Assembly (NCBI RefSeq): GCF_905163445.1
Contig: NC_053201.1
Coordinates: 9,124,001-9,188,000, forward strand
DNA: 64,000 nt
Direction: 5' to 3'
Source of the DNA: Pararge aegeria
Lineage: Eukaryota; Arthropoda; Insecta; Lepidoptera; Nymphalidae
Part shown: positions 32,761 to 43,790 of the stretch, piece after piece
Layout of the letters: each line of letters opens with the position of its first letter
How positions within the stretch are numbered: position 1 is the first letter of the stretch
Translations under genes and position numbers: made by a program
The notes under the pieces: generated by a model
Database searches by the model: none
What the model saw: the letters and a program-made list of their open reading frames with translations, nothing else
What the model was told of the DNA's origin: nothing

Positions 32761-34319
32761 ACATTATTATCTCGAGTTTCATTATATCCTTGTTGTTATA
32801 ACAAGTGATCTTTACGTCCAATTTTTTTCATCGATAAACTTTCTATGCATCTGTAACTGTGGAAGGTAATGACTATTTCCTTCCAATCATTTTTAATGTA
32901 ATCATATTGTAAGCTCAAAATATTGTATCGTTAAGGTCTCTTGTTCTATGAGACGAGGCATTTTTGTGTTGGGTGATCTTTTGTTCTTGGAAATATATGG
33001 CGCCTGCGGCCACCTGCTGTTCGACGCAGCACTTGAAAAAAAAGGGACTTTATTTTGACGCGCTACGGTTTGTTCGGTAGCAAGGGACGATTCGGATGGT
33101 AATATTATTGTTCTCTGTGACACATGTTGCCTATTTTTTTGTGTCATCTTATGTAAGTTGTGCAAGATTTTTGGGTAGAAATTTTGGTGCGCTTGGATTT
33201 TATTCACCAATTTTGTTTTTTAAATACATAGTTATTGGATAAGTAAAATGTTAACTGATTGAGATGTGCAGTGTATGTCTTAGATTTCGAGGATCTGTGT
33301 GGTATTATCATGAATTGATCTTCAATGTATAACAGCCCAGTGCTGGGCTTAAGGGCTCTCCCAATGGAAGAGTGTGCGTGGTTGGTTAACTGGCCAAATT
33401 GACCATGATACAAAGTAACTCGTTGGTTTTTCTCTTGTATAATATATTACTCCTAGAGTCGATATATTGCCAAATGCTATAATACAGCCGCATATTATTA
33501 CTCCATGAACATCAATCTTAACTTATATATCATAGACTTCCGCAAGGAAACGCCTGCTTCTATCCAATACTCCATATTGATTATTTTGATGTATTTTTCC
33601 TCCCTCGATAACGATTAACGATCAGTTAAACGAACTCGTGATTTGTGGACATCGTTATTACAGTTGTTGAAATTAGTCTTTTCGATCCTCTTGTAGCGCT
33701 GCAAATAAGTGGCGAAATGACTATCTTTAGTGACGGATGAAGACAATTTGTCGATTGAAAATACGTGACTCAGCAGCACGCAAAGGGCGTATGACACGCG
33801 ATGCTATAAAAAAAGGATAAAGCATACACTTTGATGAAAAATGATATAGAAAGGGATCTCCACCATTTATTATCTGGATGTGCTTGTCAAGATTGCCATT
33901 TTTAATACTTTACGACATACACTTTGGATTTTTTTTTTGCGTAAAGCAATCGCTAGCGATACTGCAGCGCGCTGGGTGCGTAAACTTTAATTAGTTAAAA
34001 AAAAATTTTTTTTTATTGAATGCGCTATAAGAAATAAAGTTTTACTTTGGCTTTTGTCTGCGCCAACTGGGCAAAAGGTAAGTTTTACTTTAAAACTTTT
34101 ACTAACATCTTTAAACTTCATTACTCATTACGCAATTTATACCTAGTACCTAAATTTGAAGTATAAGTTCATTCATGTTCATTCTGCATTTAAATGATGA
34201 TGTATTTTTTTTACGCGATAAAAAGTATCCTATGTTACTCTCCGCCCGTTCAACTAAGTAACTAAATGCCACAACTTCCTTTTACTTCGAGGGATGGCAG
34301 TTATATTAAACCCAAAAGG
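32761..34319. other. Mostly unique sequence
   Basis: A 102-codon minus frame (32902-33210) is the longest nearby but has no recognised domain, cysteine pattern or signal peptide. 'cagcccagtgctgggcttaa' (33331-33350) is a small inverted repeat resembling a retroelement scrap. Confidence 0.35.
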
Positions 34320-34455
34320 TCTAAAGGGTTTCTATGTGGCATCTTACTCGAACGTTAATGCTTGGTACGTTCGTCTCTGCCGGTAGGACGGTAACAAGCC
34401 AAGCTGAAACCTCGCACCACACCAGAGTAAAGAAAATTCTAAATTGATTTATTGA
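34320..34455 (-). mobile_element. SINE-C internal fragment
   Basis: The reverse complement shows 'aattttctttactctggtgt', 'ggctt.gttac', 'cggcagagacgaacg' and 'gtaagatgccacatag', matching SINE-C upstream and middle segments with heavy decay. Confidence 0.55.
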
Positions 34456-34589
34456 CGTCCAGTGCTGATGAACCTTCTGGTTAAAGTTTGACTGGTTAAT
34501 GTCGTAATCAGAAACTTCCAACATTGCCTCCTCCATTCCAGTGTTAAATTGCAAATCGTTGATGTTAGAAAACAGCTAAGTTTATTGTC

Positions 34590-34655
34590 GCTTCTTCTCG
34601 TTAGAGTCACTGCAGACGACAGACGTGACGTTTTAGTAGTGCTTACTGAGTTAGG
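34590..34655 (+). mobile_element. LINE-F fragment, diverged
   Basis: 'cttcttctcgttagagtcactgcagacgacagacgtgacgttttagtagtgctta' aligns to 26712-26812 with an internal deletion. Confidence 0.5.
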
Positions 34656-34658
34656 CTA

Positions 34659-35055
34659 TCTATCTATCTATAAATATAAAAGAGAAAGTGTGTGGGTATG
34701 TTCCGTATAGGCTCCGAAACGGCTAGACCGATTTCAATGAAACTTTCAGGGAATCTCCGGAGTAATCCTGTAAGTTTGGTGACGATCGGAGCACTCCTAT
34801 TTTTGAACTGTCACACTGTCAAATACAGCTTTTATTTACTATGATGATATTATATTGTTGTGTGTACATGGGTGTAGATAATGATCTTCACCCGCCCGAG
34901 AAGAGAATAGAAGAGAATGAATACGGAGAGAAATAAATGATTTAATATATTATTATGAGACTTAAATTAAAAATTTAATGATGTAAGTTTATTGTTTAAA
35001 TAAAATAAAGCAAAATCTATCCCGGCGAAGCGGGCTGGGTACGCCAGTTTTAAAT
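34659..35055 (+). mobile_element. Second Helitron-like family, near full length
   Basis: Begins after a TCTA microsatellite with 'ataaatataaaagagaaagt', 'ttccgtataggctccgaaac', 'ggctagaccgatttcaatga', 'aaactttcagggaatctccg' and ends 'cccggcgaagcgggctgggt' plus 'acgccagt'. The 3' stem-loop and end position fit a Helitron. It shares no body sequence with the first Helitron family. Confidence 0.55.
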
Positions 35056-35774
35056 AAATGGATTTTGAATTTAACACGAATACAGTAAGGCAATCAGCGA
35101 ATGTTATTGAATTCTATATAGAATAATAAACATTCATGAATTCCTAATGCAATACTGTAACAATTATGAGAGAGGATCATTTCACACCAGAATTACAAAG
35201 CGTTCACAAAGTTGATTCCCACTGAGTCGATAAAACTCACCTCAATGACAATGAATAGGGTTGCCATACATAGAATTTTCGTGGCTTAGATTACGTCTAA
35301 TAAAGTTCCGATACCAGCGTTGAAATAAGCAGGTTATTTTGACTTAAGTTTGGATCTTCCATCCTTTTCTCCCCTGCTACGACATTAAAGCATGGTCTGA
35401 CTAATCACTAATATTTCAGAGAGAGGTGATAATGAATTTACCTGGTCAGTATTTCTATTTCCTTACTTTAAAATTAATAATAATTTTAATTTGGCTTTCG
35501 AAAATACAGGTGCTCTTCTCATTTTTGTCAACTTAGAAATGTTTTTGTACCTTTACTTAATCCCCTGTCACTTTACATTGTGGCATACCAGCATATTTTT
35601 CTAATTCTGATTACATTTTTCCCACCGTGAGCCTCTACGTTGTATTTTGTACTGAATATTATATATATAGAAAAGTCCTATTATAGTAAAAAGGACTACG
35701 TAATCGATAAAAAAGCTTGGGTGTAAATTATTGCTCTAACCAGGTTGCTCTTCTAATAATTTAAAATGACATTG
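35056..35774. other. Unique sequence, nothing recognised
   Basis: No gene or shared repeat. Confidence 0.35.
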
Positions 35775-35938
35775 TGAGATGGTGATAACAAAAAAAAACA
35801 CCTGGTCAAGTTTGTTGTGGGCTTCTTCTTAGACCAGGACGCGTTTGGAACCCTCGTAGCGTGTAATTCTTATGTACGCATCAAAAGTGCCACCTATGGG
35901 CCTACTTGAATAAAGATATTTTTGACTTTGACTTTATT
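35775..35938 (+). mobile_element. LINE 3' end with TTTGAC tail
   Basis: 'gggcttcttcttagaccagg', 'acgcgtttggaaccctcgta' and a terminal 'gaataaagatatttttgact' with repeated TTTGAC units (35916-35936) are typical of a non-LTR element 3' UTR with a short-period tail. Confidence 0.6.
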
Positions 35939-35945
35939 AAAATAT

Positions 35946-36203
35946 GTCAGAGCTCGTCCGGGCAGTACTATCGCCATCCTTATTTCTACCGCTCAGCAGC
36001 ATTGTGTTATGCTGTCCAAAGGGCGTGGTCACCGGTGTTATTATAAGAACGTCATGAGGGTTAACACCTAGGGCTCAAATTGATGGACACAGGGCGCCAT
36101 GTTACAGAACCTGCATGTCCTGTAAAGTGTTGCTCTGTTAAAAGGCGATGGTATTTCACTTACCATCAGGTGGCCCGTCTTGGTCGGTCAATTATTACTA
36201 TTT
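35946..36203 (+). mobile_element. LINE-I 3' end
   Basis: 'gtcagagctcgtccgggcag', 'tatttctaccgctcagcagc', 'aaaaggcgatggtatttcac' and 'ttaccatcaggtggcccgtc'. A diverged copy lies at 44941-45110. It starts 8 bp after the previous LINE tail. Confidence 0.6.
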
Positions 36204-36774
36204 AAAACAAAAAAATACAAAATTCTAAATATTCTTGTTTACCCATTGAATCGGGTTGTGTCCTCATTCAGTTTTCTCACAAGTGACAGCCCTAAAAGTG
36301 AATCACTAATATAACGGTAGCATAGATTACTACGTGTTTGTAGTGATGGCTCTCTGACACCGTTAGATAACGAACAAATATAGGTGTCGATAAAAACATA
36401 GTGTTCACTTCTTTTAAGGCACTTACCTACTTTTTTTTTTTTATTATAGGTATATTTGATTATAAAAATATAATCTTATGTTATGAGAGACATTAAAACT
36501 GTTTAAGCTACTTAAAGTAAAAAAAATACAATACTTACACGGCAATAAAAAGTGCTTATTAATTACCTTATCACTATACTATTAAGAAAACAACATGGAA
36601 CAATTAAATACAGTACTATTGCTATTCGGTTTTTATTTTTACTACCTTTGAATTTACTTCCGATCTCGATTTCTTGCTCTCTATAGGCAAAAAAGTATGT
36701 AATTATATGTGTTTCATCTAAGATAAATATACACCATCCGCCTATGATTCAATTTCAATGTCTCCCTGGCATAG
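36204..36774. other. Unique sequence, nothing recognised
   Basis: AT-rich, no evidence of a gene. Confidence 0.35.
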
Positions 36775-36922
36775 AGGTAGCCTGGAAGTGATCGATCTTT
36801 TGTGATAAGACCGTCCTTTTATATTTACATTTAGCTAAATGTAAGTGAAAATTGTGCTAATCTGTCCGCTTACTACTTTCTGTGGTATGCAATACAGTAG
36901 ACTTTTATTTATTTATTTCTTA
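36775..36922 (+). mobile_element. LINE-G 3' end
   Basis: 'gtagcctggaagtgatcgat', 'ttttgtgataagaccgtcc' and a tail of TTTA units at 36905-36922. It carries an 18-bp perfect palindrome TACATTTAGCTAAATGTA (36826-36843) not seen in the other copies. Confidence 0.65.
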
Positions 36923-38180
36923 GTTTTTCAATGGTTACAAACAGAACTATTACACATAAGAGTAAAGCTGTATTTTAATGGCACATAAACCAGATGAAGT
37001 TTTCGTTTGACATTACATACTTTATTGCATACCACAGTATATAACTCCTTTTCTATATTTTTTTTATCAAAGGAGAACAATCTATTTCAATGTTTTTAGT
37101 AGGTTACATATATATACATTTGGTTTATGAAAGGTATATCGAGATATGATTTACTGATTGTAATCAATCTGATGATATATGCTAGGGCTTCCTAAATTGG
37201 GCGGGGCGCGGCGTCCTGGGTCTTAGAAATTGTATATTTGAAAAAATCAAGAAAATTTTTTTTATGATAGTCTATGTGCAGCGGTGCCACGGCTTGTCAC
37301 TCCAAAATACGTGGAGATCCCATTGTTGGTGTGGTATTATTTTTCTTAATTCTTTGTTAAAATGTATTATTTCAGTTCAGTGAGGTTATTCTATTTTTTG
37401 CGCCTATATGCCTAACTAACTAGACCGATCTATTTAACTATCTAGGTAGGCGCAATTTCTTACCTTATAAGTGCGCCATTGGCTTAATTTGGTTAGGAAT
37501 TCCATGTGCTATGGAGTTCTTTCCTCCGGTTTCCTTAAGATCTTCATCAGCTTACCAAATTAAAGTGGGAACAACTAGGCCGTTACAAAAATAATTATGA
37601 GTGACACAGTAGGCGCATTTAAATCTGGACCATAAAAACCACCACTGGCATGCCCAAAGTAAATATAAATTCGGTTTTTAATAATAGTGAGTATTAATAA
37701 TAAAATTATATTAAATTTGACACTTGATTTCATGTTGACATTATTGTATAACATAGAAACATTAGGGAAATTAAAAACAAACAACATTTATTCGTATGAA
37801 CGAAGCTAATGATACAATTAAAACAATGGTCCTTCGAGCCGGATGCCGTATTAAAAATAACAGCGAACTCCAGCGTGCACTCGGGTAGCTAGCGTATTAT
37901 TAAAATTATATTTCTATAAATAATAATTACTGCAAGACCGTCGGTAACGAGTAGCGGTAAGAGTTATTCCCAGCAACGAAAACCTGTTTTTAACCGGAAA
38001 GTAGAACGCCGGCCTCATTCCTGTTGAATAGTAACTTGGTGTGTACAATTTGATTTCTTGACGCGCTTGAATTATACAGAGAATACGCAGATAGGTATTG
38101 TAGGTGTCGCGTAAAAAGAGCGCTGTTTTACGACCTGCGGAATTTATACAAATTTTATACGATCACGAAAGCTAACTGCC
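36923..38180. other. Mostly unique sequence; possible reversed LINE-G tip
   Basis: 'tattgcataccacag' (37023-37037) is the reverse complement of 36880-36894, perhaps a reversed LINE-G end. Otherwise nothing recognised through 38180. Confidence 0.4.
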
Positions 38181-38470
38181 TTCTTGGTCTAGTGATTAGC
38201 ATTTAGCGTATTGACCTTTATGTCTTGGTGATTCATAGTTCAGGGTTCTATTCCCGTGTCGTGCCAAAAATTATTAGGTTTTATGAATTTCCGTTAATAA
38301 CCACTCCGTGCCGGAGATATTAACTTAGCGTTGTTCCATCAGAAAATAAAAATTGTTTAAGCTCCATTGAAGCTGCGTGGATTCACGAAGCTCTAAAACT
38401 CTCTAGGCCCCTAACAGGATTCCACGCGTCTCACTGAGACAGTAATAGTGAAAAAGGGGCTGAAAAAATG
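38181..38470 (+). mobile_element. tRNA-headed SINE of a further family
   Basis: A-box TGGTCTAGTGATTAGC (38185-38200) and B-box GGTTCTATTCC (38244-38254). Then 'cgtgtcgtgccaaaaattattaggtttt' and a body to about 38470. Not homologous to SINE-A, B or C beyond the tRNA boxes, and the spacing rules out a functional tRNA gene. Confidence 0.55.
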
Positions 38471-38828
38471 TAATATATAAAAGACACGTAAAAACGCCTG
38501 CTTTGAAGTAAGCGTCCTTTTTGCATGAAAATGATAACACCTACCTCGTACGTGACAAAATGTATTCATTTGGAATCTACCTTATTTCTGTATTTTCTGT
38601 GATAGTTTTATTAGTGATTTTTCTATTTAAAAACGTTATTCATTAACGAAATAAGGTTAATCCGATCCTATTTAATATTTCTCAGATGTAATTGTACTAA
38701 TTAATCTTTTTTTCTGTTTTTAAGGTAAGAAATAAAATATGCGGTGTAATTGGACAACCCTCCGGAAAATGACACTCGTGAGTAAATAATAACCTGTTGA
38801 TAGAATAACATCTTATATTAAGTATAAT
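38471..38828. other. Unique sequence, nothing recognised
   Basis: Contains a GACAACCCT copy (38753-38761). Confidence 0.35.
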
Positions 38829-38925
38829 AAAATAAATAACTATACTAAGACAAAGCACACACAAGCTATGCCATCCAGCCCCAAAGGCTGGATGGCATAG
38901 CTGCCCTCTGCGCCACTCGGCCGTC
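38829..38925 (-). mobile_element. SINE-B copy, centre replaced by an inverted copy of its own sequence
   Basis: The tail (38829-38850) and the tRNA-like head (38901-38925) are those of SINE-B, but about 160 bp of middle is gone. At the junction sits the inverse of the adjacent 'gccatccagcc' segment, making a perfect hairpin at 38864-38902. Confidence 0.8.
38864..38902. repeat. Perfect 17-bp inverted repeat, 5-nt loop
   Basis: Arms 38864-38880 and 38886-38902 pair without mismatch; loop CCAAA 38881-38885. The left arm is mostly native SINE-B sequence and the right arm is the inverted insertion. Confidence 0.95.
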
Positions 38926-40963
38926 TAAGTATCCGTCATATGTTTGATATAGAGGGATTTTTCATCTTCATGCTTAATTCCTGTTTTATGCCTTCCCTTG
39001 AAAAAAAAAACGCTGTGCACGCCACTGTTATCCAGCTAAGGAAAAATAGACCAAACTTAAGTATTCATATTGACATGTTAATTGACAGACATAATATCTA
39101 ACCAACAGATGTGCTTCTAAATAACGCACGAAAAAAAGTTAAAGCTTTTAACACATATAATACGCACTATTATATCAATATCACATATAAAACTATGTTC
39201 AGATTCTCTCACTCATAGCTTTACCTACTTGTGTGTTTTTACTCCATATTTATTCCCGAACGGGTTTTAATTCATAATGTTGGAAAACGCTTCACATAAT
39301 ATGTTTGCGACTTTCACATGGCGGAATAATATGTCAGACATACTTGTATGCTGAGTGGCACGTGGTTAGTGTGGCCATATCTAGTTTACAGACATCGTAA
39401 TGGAATTAAAATTTCTAGTTTCACTGGTTTTATGAGTATGTTATATTGTAAACCAAACATGTCTGAAAGATATTAAAAAAAACCTCTTTAACTTAAGAGC
39501 TAAGTTCTTGTAAGCACCCTCTAACCTTCCCTGTCCATTTCCTTTTTCCCTAAAAATAAAGTCTTGTCGTGATTCATCTCTTTCCCTCTAATATAGGTAT
39601 AATAAAATATAGCATTCATCAAAATTTATTTACTAACTTTTTAATTTTGGTGCTAAATTTTTTCTCTTTGATATAGATTAAATATGGACTCAGAAGCAGA
39701 CCTAGTAAATAAACCTATAAATTCTAAATAATGTATTGAAAATATATGTTGAATTCAACAAACGATTATTATTTCATCAAATTCTTAGTGAATTTTAAAT
39801 ATATTTGTCCCAATACTCTATCCAAGTAAACATTTATTTCGAAAAGGTTTACCTATTTAGAACCTTTATATCAGCACATTAATCACAGTTTATACAACTT
39901 CAGAAAAATTGTAAGGCAATTAAATCGTTAACATAGCTAAACGTTAACAGTTCGAGACAAAAATAAAATATTTCATAATTAAATTATGTTGATGGGCATG
40001 TCTTTAATTCCTAATATATTATTCCGCTAAATTAAAACCATGCTGAGACTGCTAAAACAGGATTGTTTCAGAAAATATAGACATCTGGTCACACTAAACA
40101 ATATGATACAAGCATTTCGTATGTTGAATTTTATTATTGCAAATAAAGTAGGTCGTTAGTATTTCTTGGAAGTGAAATATTAAAATGTTAAAATTTTCAT
40201 TTGCGATTAGAATATGCACATTTCAAGGTTCGGAATAATTTTGTTGGGTGCAGCAGCATTTGAACTGCAATTTAAGTGCAAATGGCAGTTTGGATCTGGT
40301 TATGACTGAACTCTTTGACAACGACAGCGCTTTTTAGAAGCGTGTGTCATCTTTTAAATTTTTCTATTTTTTTTTTTCTATAGAGACAGACGAGATATTG
40401 TTAAAAGACATTATTTTTTAGTGGTCCGTTGCAGACGAGCCACACGTCTACCGAGATTGGTTTAGCCAGAGTTGTTCACCGTATTGATTGGTACCAGTTC
40501 CCAGTTGGTTACCTAACGACAACGCTTAGCTTCCAAGCTATTTTACGTACATAAAAAAAAAAAACAAAAAATAAGCCGGCCATTATCTTAAGTTCTCCAC
40601 ACGGATCATAAAACCCACAATCGCAAATTTCCGTCTAATTTCATCCGGATGTTTCCTTTTCATTTGCCGTTGTTTTCCTCCCTAACCTCGGCAAATGGTT
40701 CCGCAGATAATCCCGTCTTTAATAATATTTACATTAATTAATTACTACGTATTGTTCGTGAAGTTGGCTTATCCTGAAACGAATTTTGTAAAAGATTTAC
40801 TTTGTTTGAACGCGTGGGTTGCTAGGAGATATCCCGTGGCACAAAATTAGAGGTCGTGGTTTAGTATCATTATTGGTGCCCTTAGGTACCCTTAGGAAGG
40901 ATGCAGGGTGTTGGGTATATTTTCCCGGGCAACTAGTAAAACCCGGAAGTGGGACATTTCGTG
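38926..40963. other. Unique AT-rich sequence, nothing recognised
   Basis: Two kilobases without a shared repeat or coding frame. Confidence 0.4.
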
Positions 40964-41036
40964 GTGGTTTCTAGTTCGTGTTTACACCCTCAAGGAATTC
41001 CCCTTCTTTAAGGGGGTAATCTCAACTAGAAACCAC
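40964..41036. repeat. 13-bp inverted repeat, 47-nt spacer
   Basis: GTGGTTTCTAGTT (40964-40976) and AACTAGAAACCAC (41024-41036) are perfect complements. The spacer contains a smaller 'ccccttctttaaggggg' stem. A 103-codon plus frame crosses it without coding character. Confidence 0.7.
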
Positions 41037-41224
41037 AACGCAAGAAGACGCAAGAGCAATAAAACTTTTAACCAAAACCAAAAAAAAATCTCTTCTCCCT
41101 TAAAAATAATACTATTTCTTTTATTGTTAACTTATATCAATAATATTATACATATATGGATATATTATGTATTGTGTCGATATTTTTATGCAGCTTACAT
41201 CCAAAAGTATTATAAATGAAAAAA

Positions 41225-41420
41225 AAATGTTTGTTAGTTTATTTACTAGCTACCTCTGTTAGGCTCAACAACTGTACCGATCTTGACAAGTTTTGTACAG
41301 AGATGAATGAACGATGCAAGCTACCTTTACGGTAGCTTGCATCGTTGAGACGGACAATGTAGGTCGTAAAAGCGAACGTTTCGCGCTAAGTATATTTTTA
41401 AAGTACCAGAAAAAACGCGG
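41225..41420 (+). mobile_element. Helitron-like element with inverted insertion
   Basis: 'tgtttgttagtttatttac', 'ctgtaccgatcttgacaagt' and 'tgtacagagatgaatgaacg' follow the Helitron internal order. The segment 'tagcttgcatcgttgagacg' continues as in 16388-16411, but is preceded by its own inverse. Confidence 0.55.
41310..41346. repeat. Perfect 16-bp inverted repeat, 5-nt loop
   Basis: Arms 41310-41325 and 41331-41346 pair without mismatch; loop TTTAC 41326-41330. The right arm corresponds to native Helitron sequence. Confidence 0.95.
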
Positions 41421-41995
41421 ACATAGCTAAGTTGTTGAACACATTTCTGCCCATTTTAATAACTTCCTTTGTTTGTGTTTAAAGTTACTGTGAAAACTGT
41501 TAAATTATGAATGTTCCCGCCCCAAGTTTACCCCTGCTTCATTAACAGGTGTAATCATGTTATCTCAAAGTGTTACATTATAATTATTCATAGGCGCTGA
41601 TGAGACTATCAAGACTTTAGACAAATAAACATCGTTGTATATATTAAAGTGCGGTGTAAACACCTTGACCTAGAAACATCGAACTTTGCGTAGAAATTGC
41701 GTGAGGCAAGTAGGGATTTTGTGATCAGTTGTGTAGTTTCATAAGTAGGTTTGACTAAAAAGGGTTTGTTGAAATGTATCCACTTAGAGTGAAAACGGGA
41801 TTTCGACTTTACTCCTTTTTAACTTTAGGTAATGATGTATAAAATAGCTAAGTTACTCTTACACTAAATGAAATTTTTAAATTGAAGCGAATGATATTAA
41901 TTTTATTTTAAAATACTAATCTTCGAATAAGACATGTATGTATTACTTTTTAGTCCCTCAATATGTCTGATGTAAGAATAAAACGGCTCGTCTAC
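41421..41995. other. Unique sequence, nothing recognised
   Basis: No gene or shared repeat. Confidence 0.35.
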
Positions 41996-42097
41996 TAAGC
42001 CCTTGACTGCAGTCTCACCTAGTGTTCAGTGATGACGTCTGAGATGCTAGCGACCTGTCTTTGTCGGTAGCCACGGCAGAAACCTACCAGACGACAT
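41996..42097 (-). mobile_element. SINE-C 3' part with internal deletion
   Basis: Begins 'aagcccttgactgcagtctc' (reverse of the SINE-C 3' end), then 'gagatgctagcgacctgtct' joins directly to 'ttgtcggtagccacggcaga', skipping the middle of the element. Confidence 0.65.
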
Positions 42098-42167
42098 CCT
42101 ACTAATGACCATAACACTCACTAATGCGCAAAACATTAATTAAAAACCAAATATTCTTCCCCGTTCT

Positions 42168-42711
42168 GAATAGGGCGTAATAACAGACAGAGTGTCGTTG
42201 TCTATTTACCCCCCCTCACCGGAGAAGCATTTCTTTCATTGTCCTCACTAAATCGTCATCAAATTGTACACTTATGTGTTTTATGCACTTTATTTATTTA
42301 ATTCAGCGGTATCACTAGATGCTTATCTCATTCTTGCCTACTCTTGCTGTTATTGAATAGGGGTAATGACAGATAAAGTACCGCTTGCTAATACCTCGAG
42401 CCATAATGGGGTTTCATTCAAGGTCCGAATAAAATCGCCTTAATTAGACACGTTTGTGTTGTTACGCACTTTGTAAGTTTAATGCTGGGATAATATATAA
42501 TACCTACTGGCTGTCTACTACATTCTTACCTGCTCTTGAATAAGGGCTAATCATAGTTCAAGTATCGTTCGCTATTACCCCAGCCAGGAAAGCGTTTCAT
42601 TCATTGTCCTCATAAAATCGTCCTCAAATACAGACACGTATGTCTCATACGCACTTCACGTATTTAATCGACCTATTTTACGCTTCCTACCATATTCGGC
42701 TATCGTAAGTA
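42168..42711 (+). repeat. Three-copy tandem repeat, ~185-bp unit
   Basis: Units start at 42168, 42355 and 42538 with 'gaata(g/a)gg', giving spacings of 187 and 183 bp; the third fades near 42711. Shared blocks are 'ttcattcattgtcctca' with 'aaatcgtc', 'acac.tatgtgtt', 'acgcactt..t.tatttaat' and 'cattcttacctgctcttg'. Copies are well diverged. No transposon signature or coding frame. Confidence 0.8.
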
Positions 42712-42950
42712 TCACTAAAAAGTGGGGCCGTCACATAAATTACGATTATTGATTATGTTTACGGTTAGTAAACATCTTTACTATGGTGAGTTTAGTATGT
42801 GCGGATTCGTTTCCATTGTAACGTCCCTTGATACAGTCTACGTCTTATTTTATTTGAACACGAATGGAACAACTATCGCTTTACCTTTATATGTATTATA
42901 TATATGTTGCCATAGATTTTTAGAAATTTAAATTTTTTAACACGCGTGTT
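42712..42950. other. Unique sequence, nothing recognised
   Basis: The plus frame 42722-42931 has no domain. Confidence 0.3.
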
Positions 42951-43318
42951 GCCAGTGATGACTTACAGATCGGAAATGTGGTCGCTAACTATGGTCCTCA
43001 TAAGAAGGCTTAAGAGTCACTTAACGAGCGATGGAAAGAGCTATGTTAGTAGTGTATTCTACGTGATCAACTCAGAGGAGATCCGTAGAAGAACGAGAGT
43101 TATCAACAGCTCAACGAGTAGCAAAGCTGAAGTGGCAATGGGCGGGGCACATAGCTCGGATAACCGATGGATATTGGGTTCCCAAGATGTTGGTCGACCA
43201 CGTGAACAGACGACTTTAATCGAGTCGCGGGGAGCCGGCCCAGAATCGTGGAGCTTGGAACACCATACATAAGACTTATGCCATTGGATATCAATCGGTG
43301 GATTTGATGATGATGATC
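42951..43318 (+). pseudogene. RTE-clade LINE relic with (GAT)n tail
   Basis: Starts in frame as VMTYRSEMWSLTMVLIRRLK, then shifts frame; TSTAQRVAKLKWQWAGHIAR is readable in another frame, as is PESWSLEHHT later. The same protein region as 15081-15420 but beginning further upstream. It ends 'gatatcaatcggtggatttg' plus GATGATGATGAT (43303-43318), the RTE 3' end. Frameshifts and stops make it dead. Confidence 0.75.
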
Positions 43319-43620
43319 AATTTTTTTTAATTTATTCTTGTTCATAAAATAATTTTCGCAATATTTATTTTAAGCCCGGTCAAAAAACGCAGCAATGCCA
43401 ATGTTATATAAGACACTGACTTAGTAGATACTAGAAGTTTATCTGCAAAGATAACATTACACGTAACGGATACATCAATGGAACCGGACTTGTACGTAGG
43501 GCTATAAAACTGAGACGGGCTTATCTTCAGTTTTTATGGTGTATTGCGCTGGCGACCACGTCAGCGTGGGGTATGCTATTGCGTTAGCACAACGTACAGG
43601 GCATACACCATGAATCACTG
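43319..43620. other. Unassigned sequence with a weak inverted repeat
   Basis: 'atggtgta' (43537-43544) and 'tacaccat' (43605-43612) bracket a GC-rich 60 bp. Not recognised. Confidence 0.35.
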
Positions 43621-43790
43621 ACGACTTCCCTGGCGCAGTGGTGAGCGCTGAGGTCCCGGGGACGAAACTCGGCACTCGCAATTTGTAAATTTATAATTTC
43701 TTTGTCCAGTATGATGAGGCTCTAACCGTGGCTAGTTAGCAATTTAGCACTCTACCGGCAAATACGTGCCGTAAAAAAAATTTGCGTTGA
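43621..43790 (+). mobile_element. SINE-C copy with tRNA-like head
   Basis: Head GACTTCCCTGGCGCAGTGG (43621-43639) includes the A-box region; the B-box is decayed ('ggacgaaactcg'). Then 'tttataatttctttgtccag', 'accgtggctagttagca' and 'taccggcaaatacgtgccgt'. The 3' half is missing. Confidence 0.65.

Noticed and set aside
32902..33210. 102-codon minus-strand frame as a gene
   Set aside because: No domain, signal peptide, start context or codon signature recognised; overlaps a second frame and length is plausible by chance in 64 kb.
36880..37037. MITE with 15-bp TIRs
   Set aside because: Left arm is the LINE-G 3' end and the right arm probably a reversed LINE-G tip; no shared interior or target duplication.
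38181..38265. Functional tRNA gene
   Set aside because: Boxes are too far apart and stems do not pair; downstream SINE-like body follows.
40908..41219. 103-codon plus-strand frame
   Set aside because: Low-complexity lysine, isoleucine and tyrosine-rich end from AT-rich DNA; crosses an inverted repeat; no homology recognised.
42946..43272. 108-codon frame as an intact protein
   Set aside because: Only its first ~20 codons read as RTE; the frame then shifts away from the RTE reading, so it is a pseudogene fragment.
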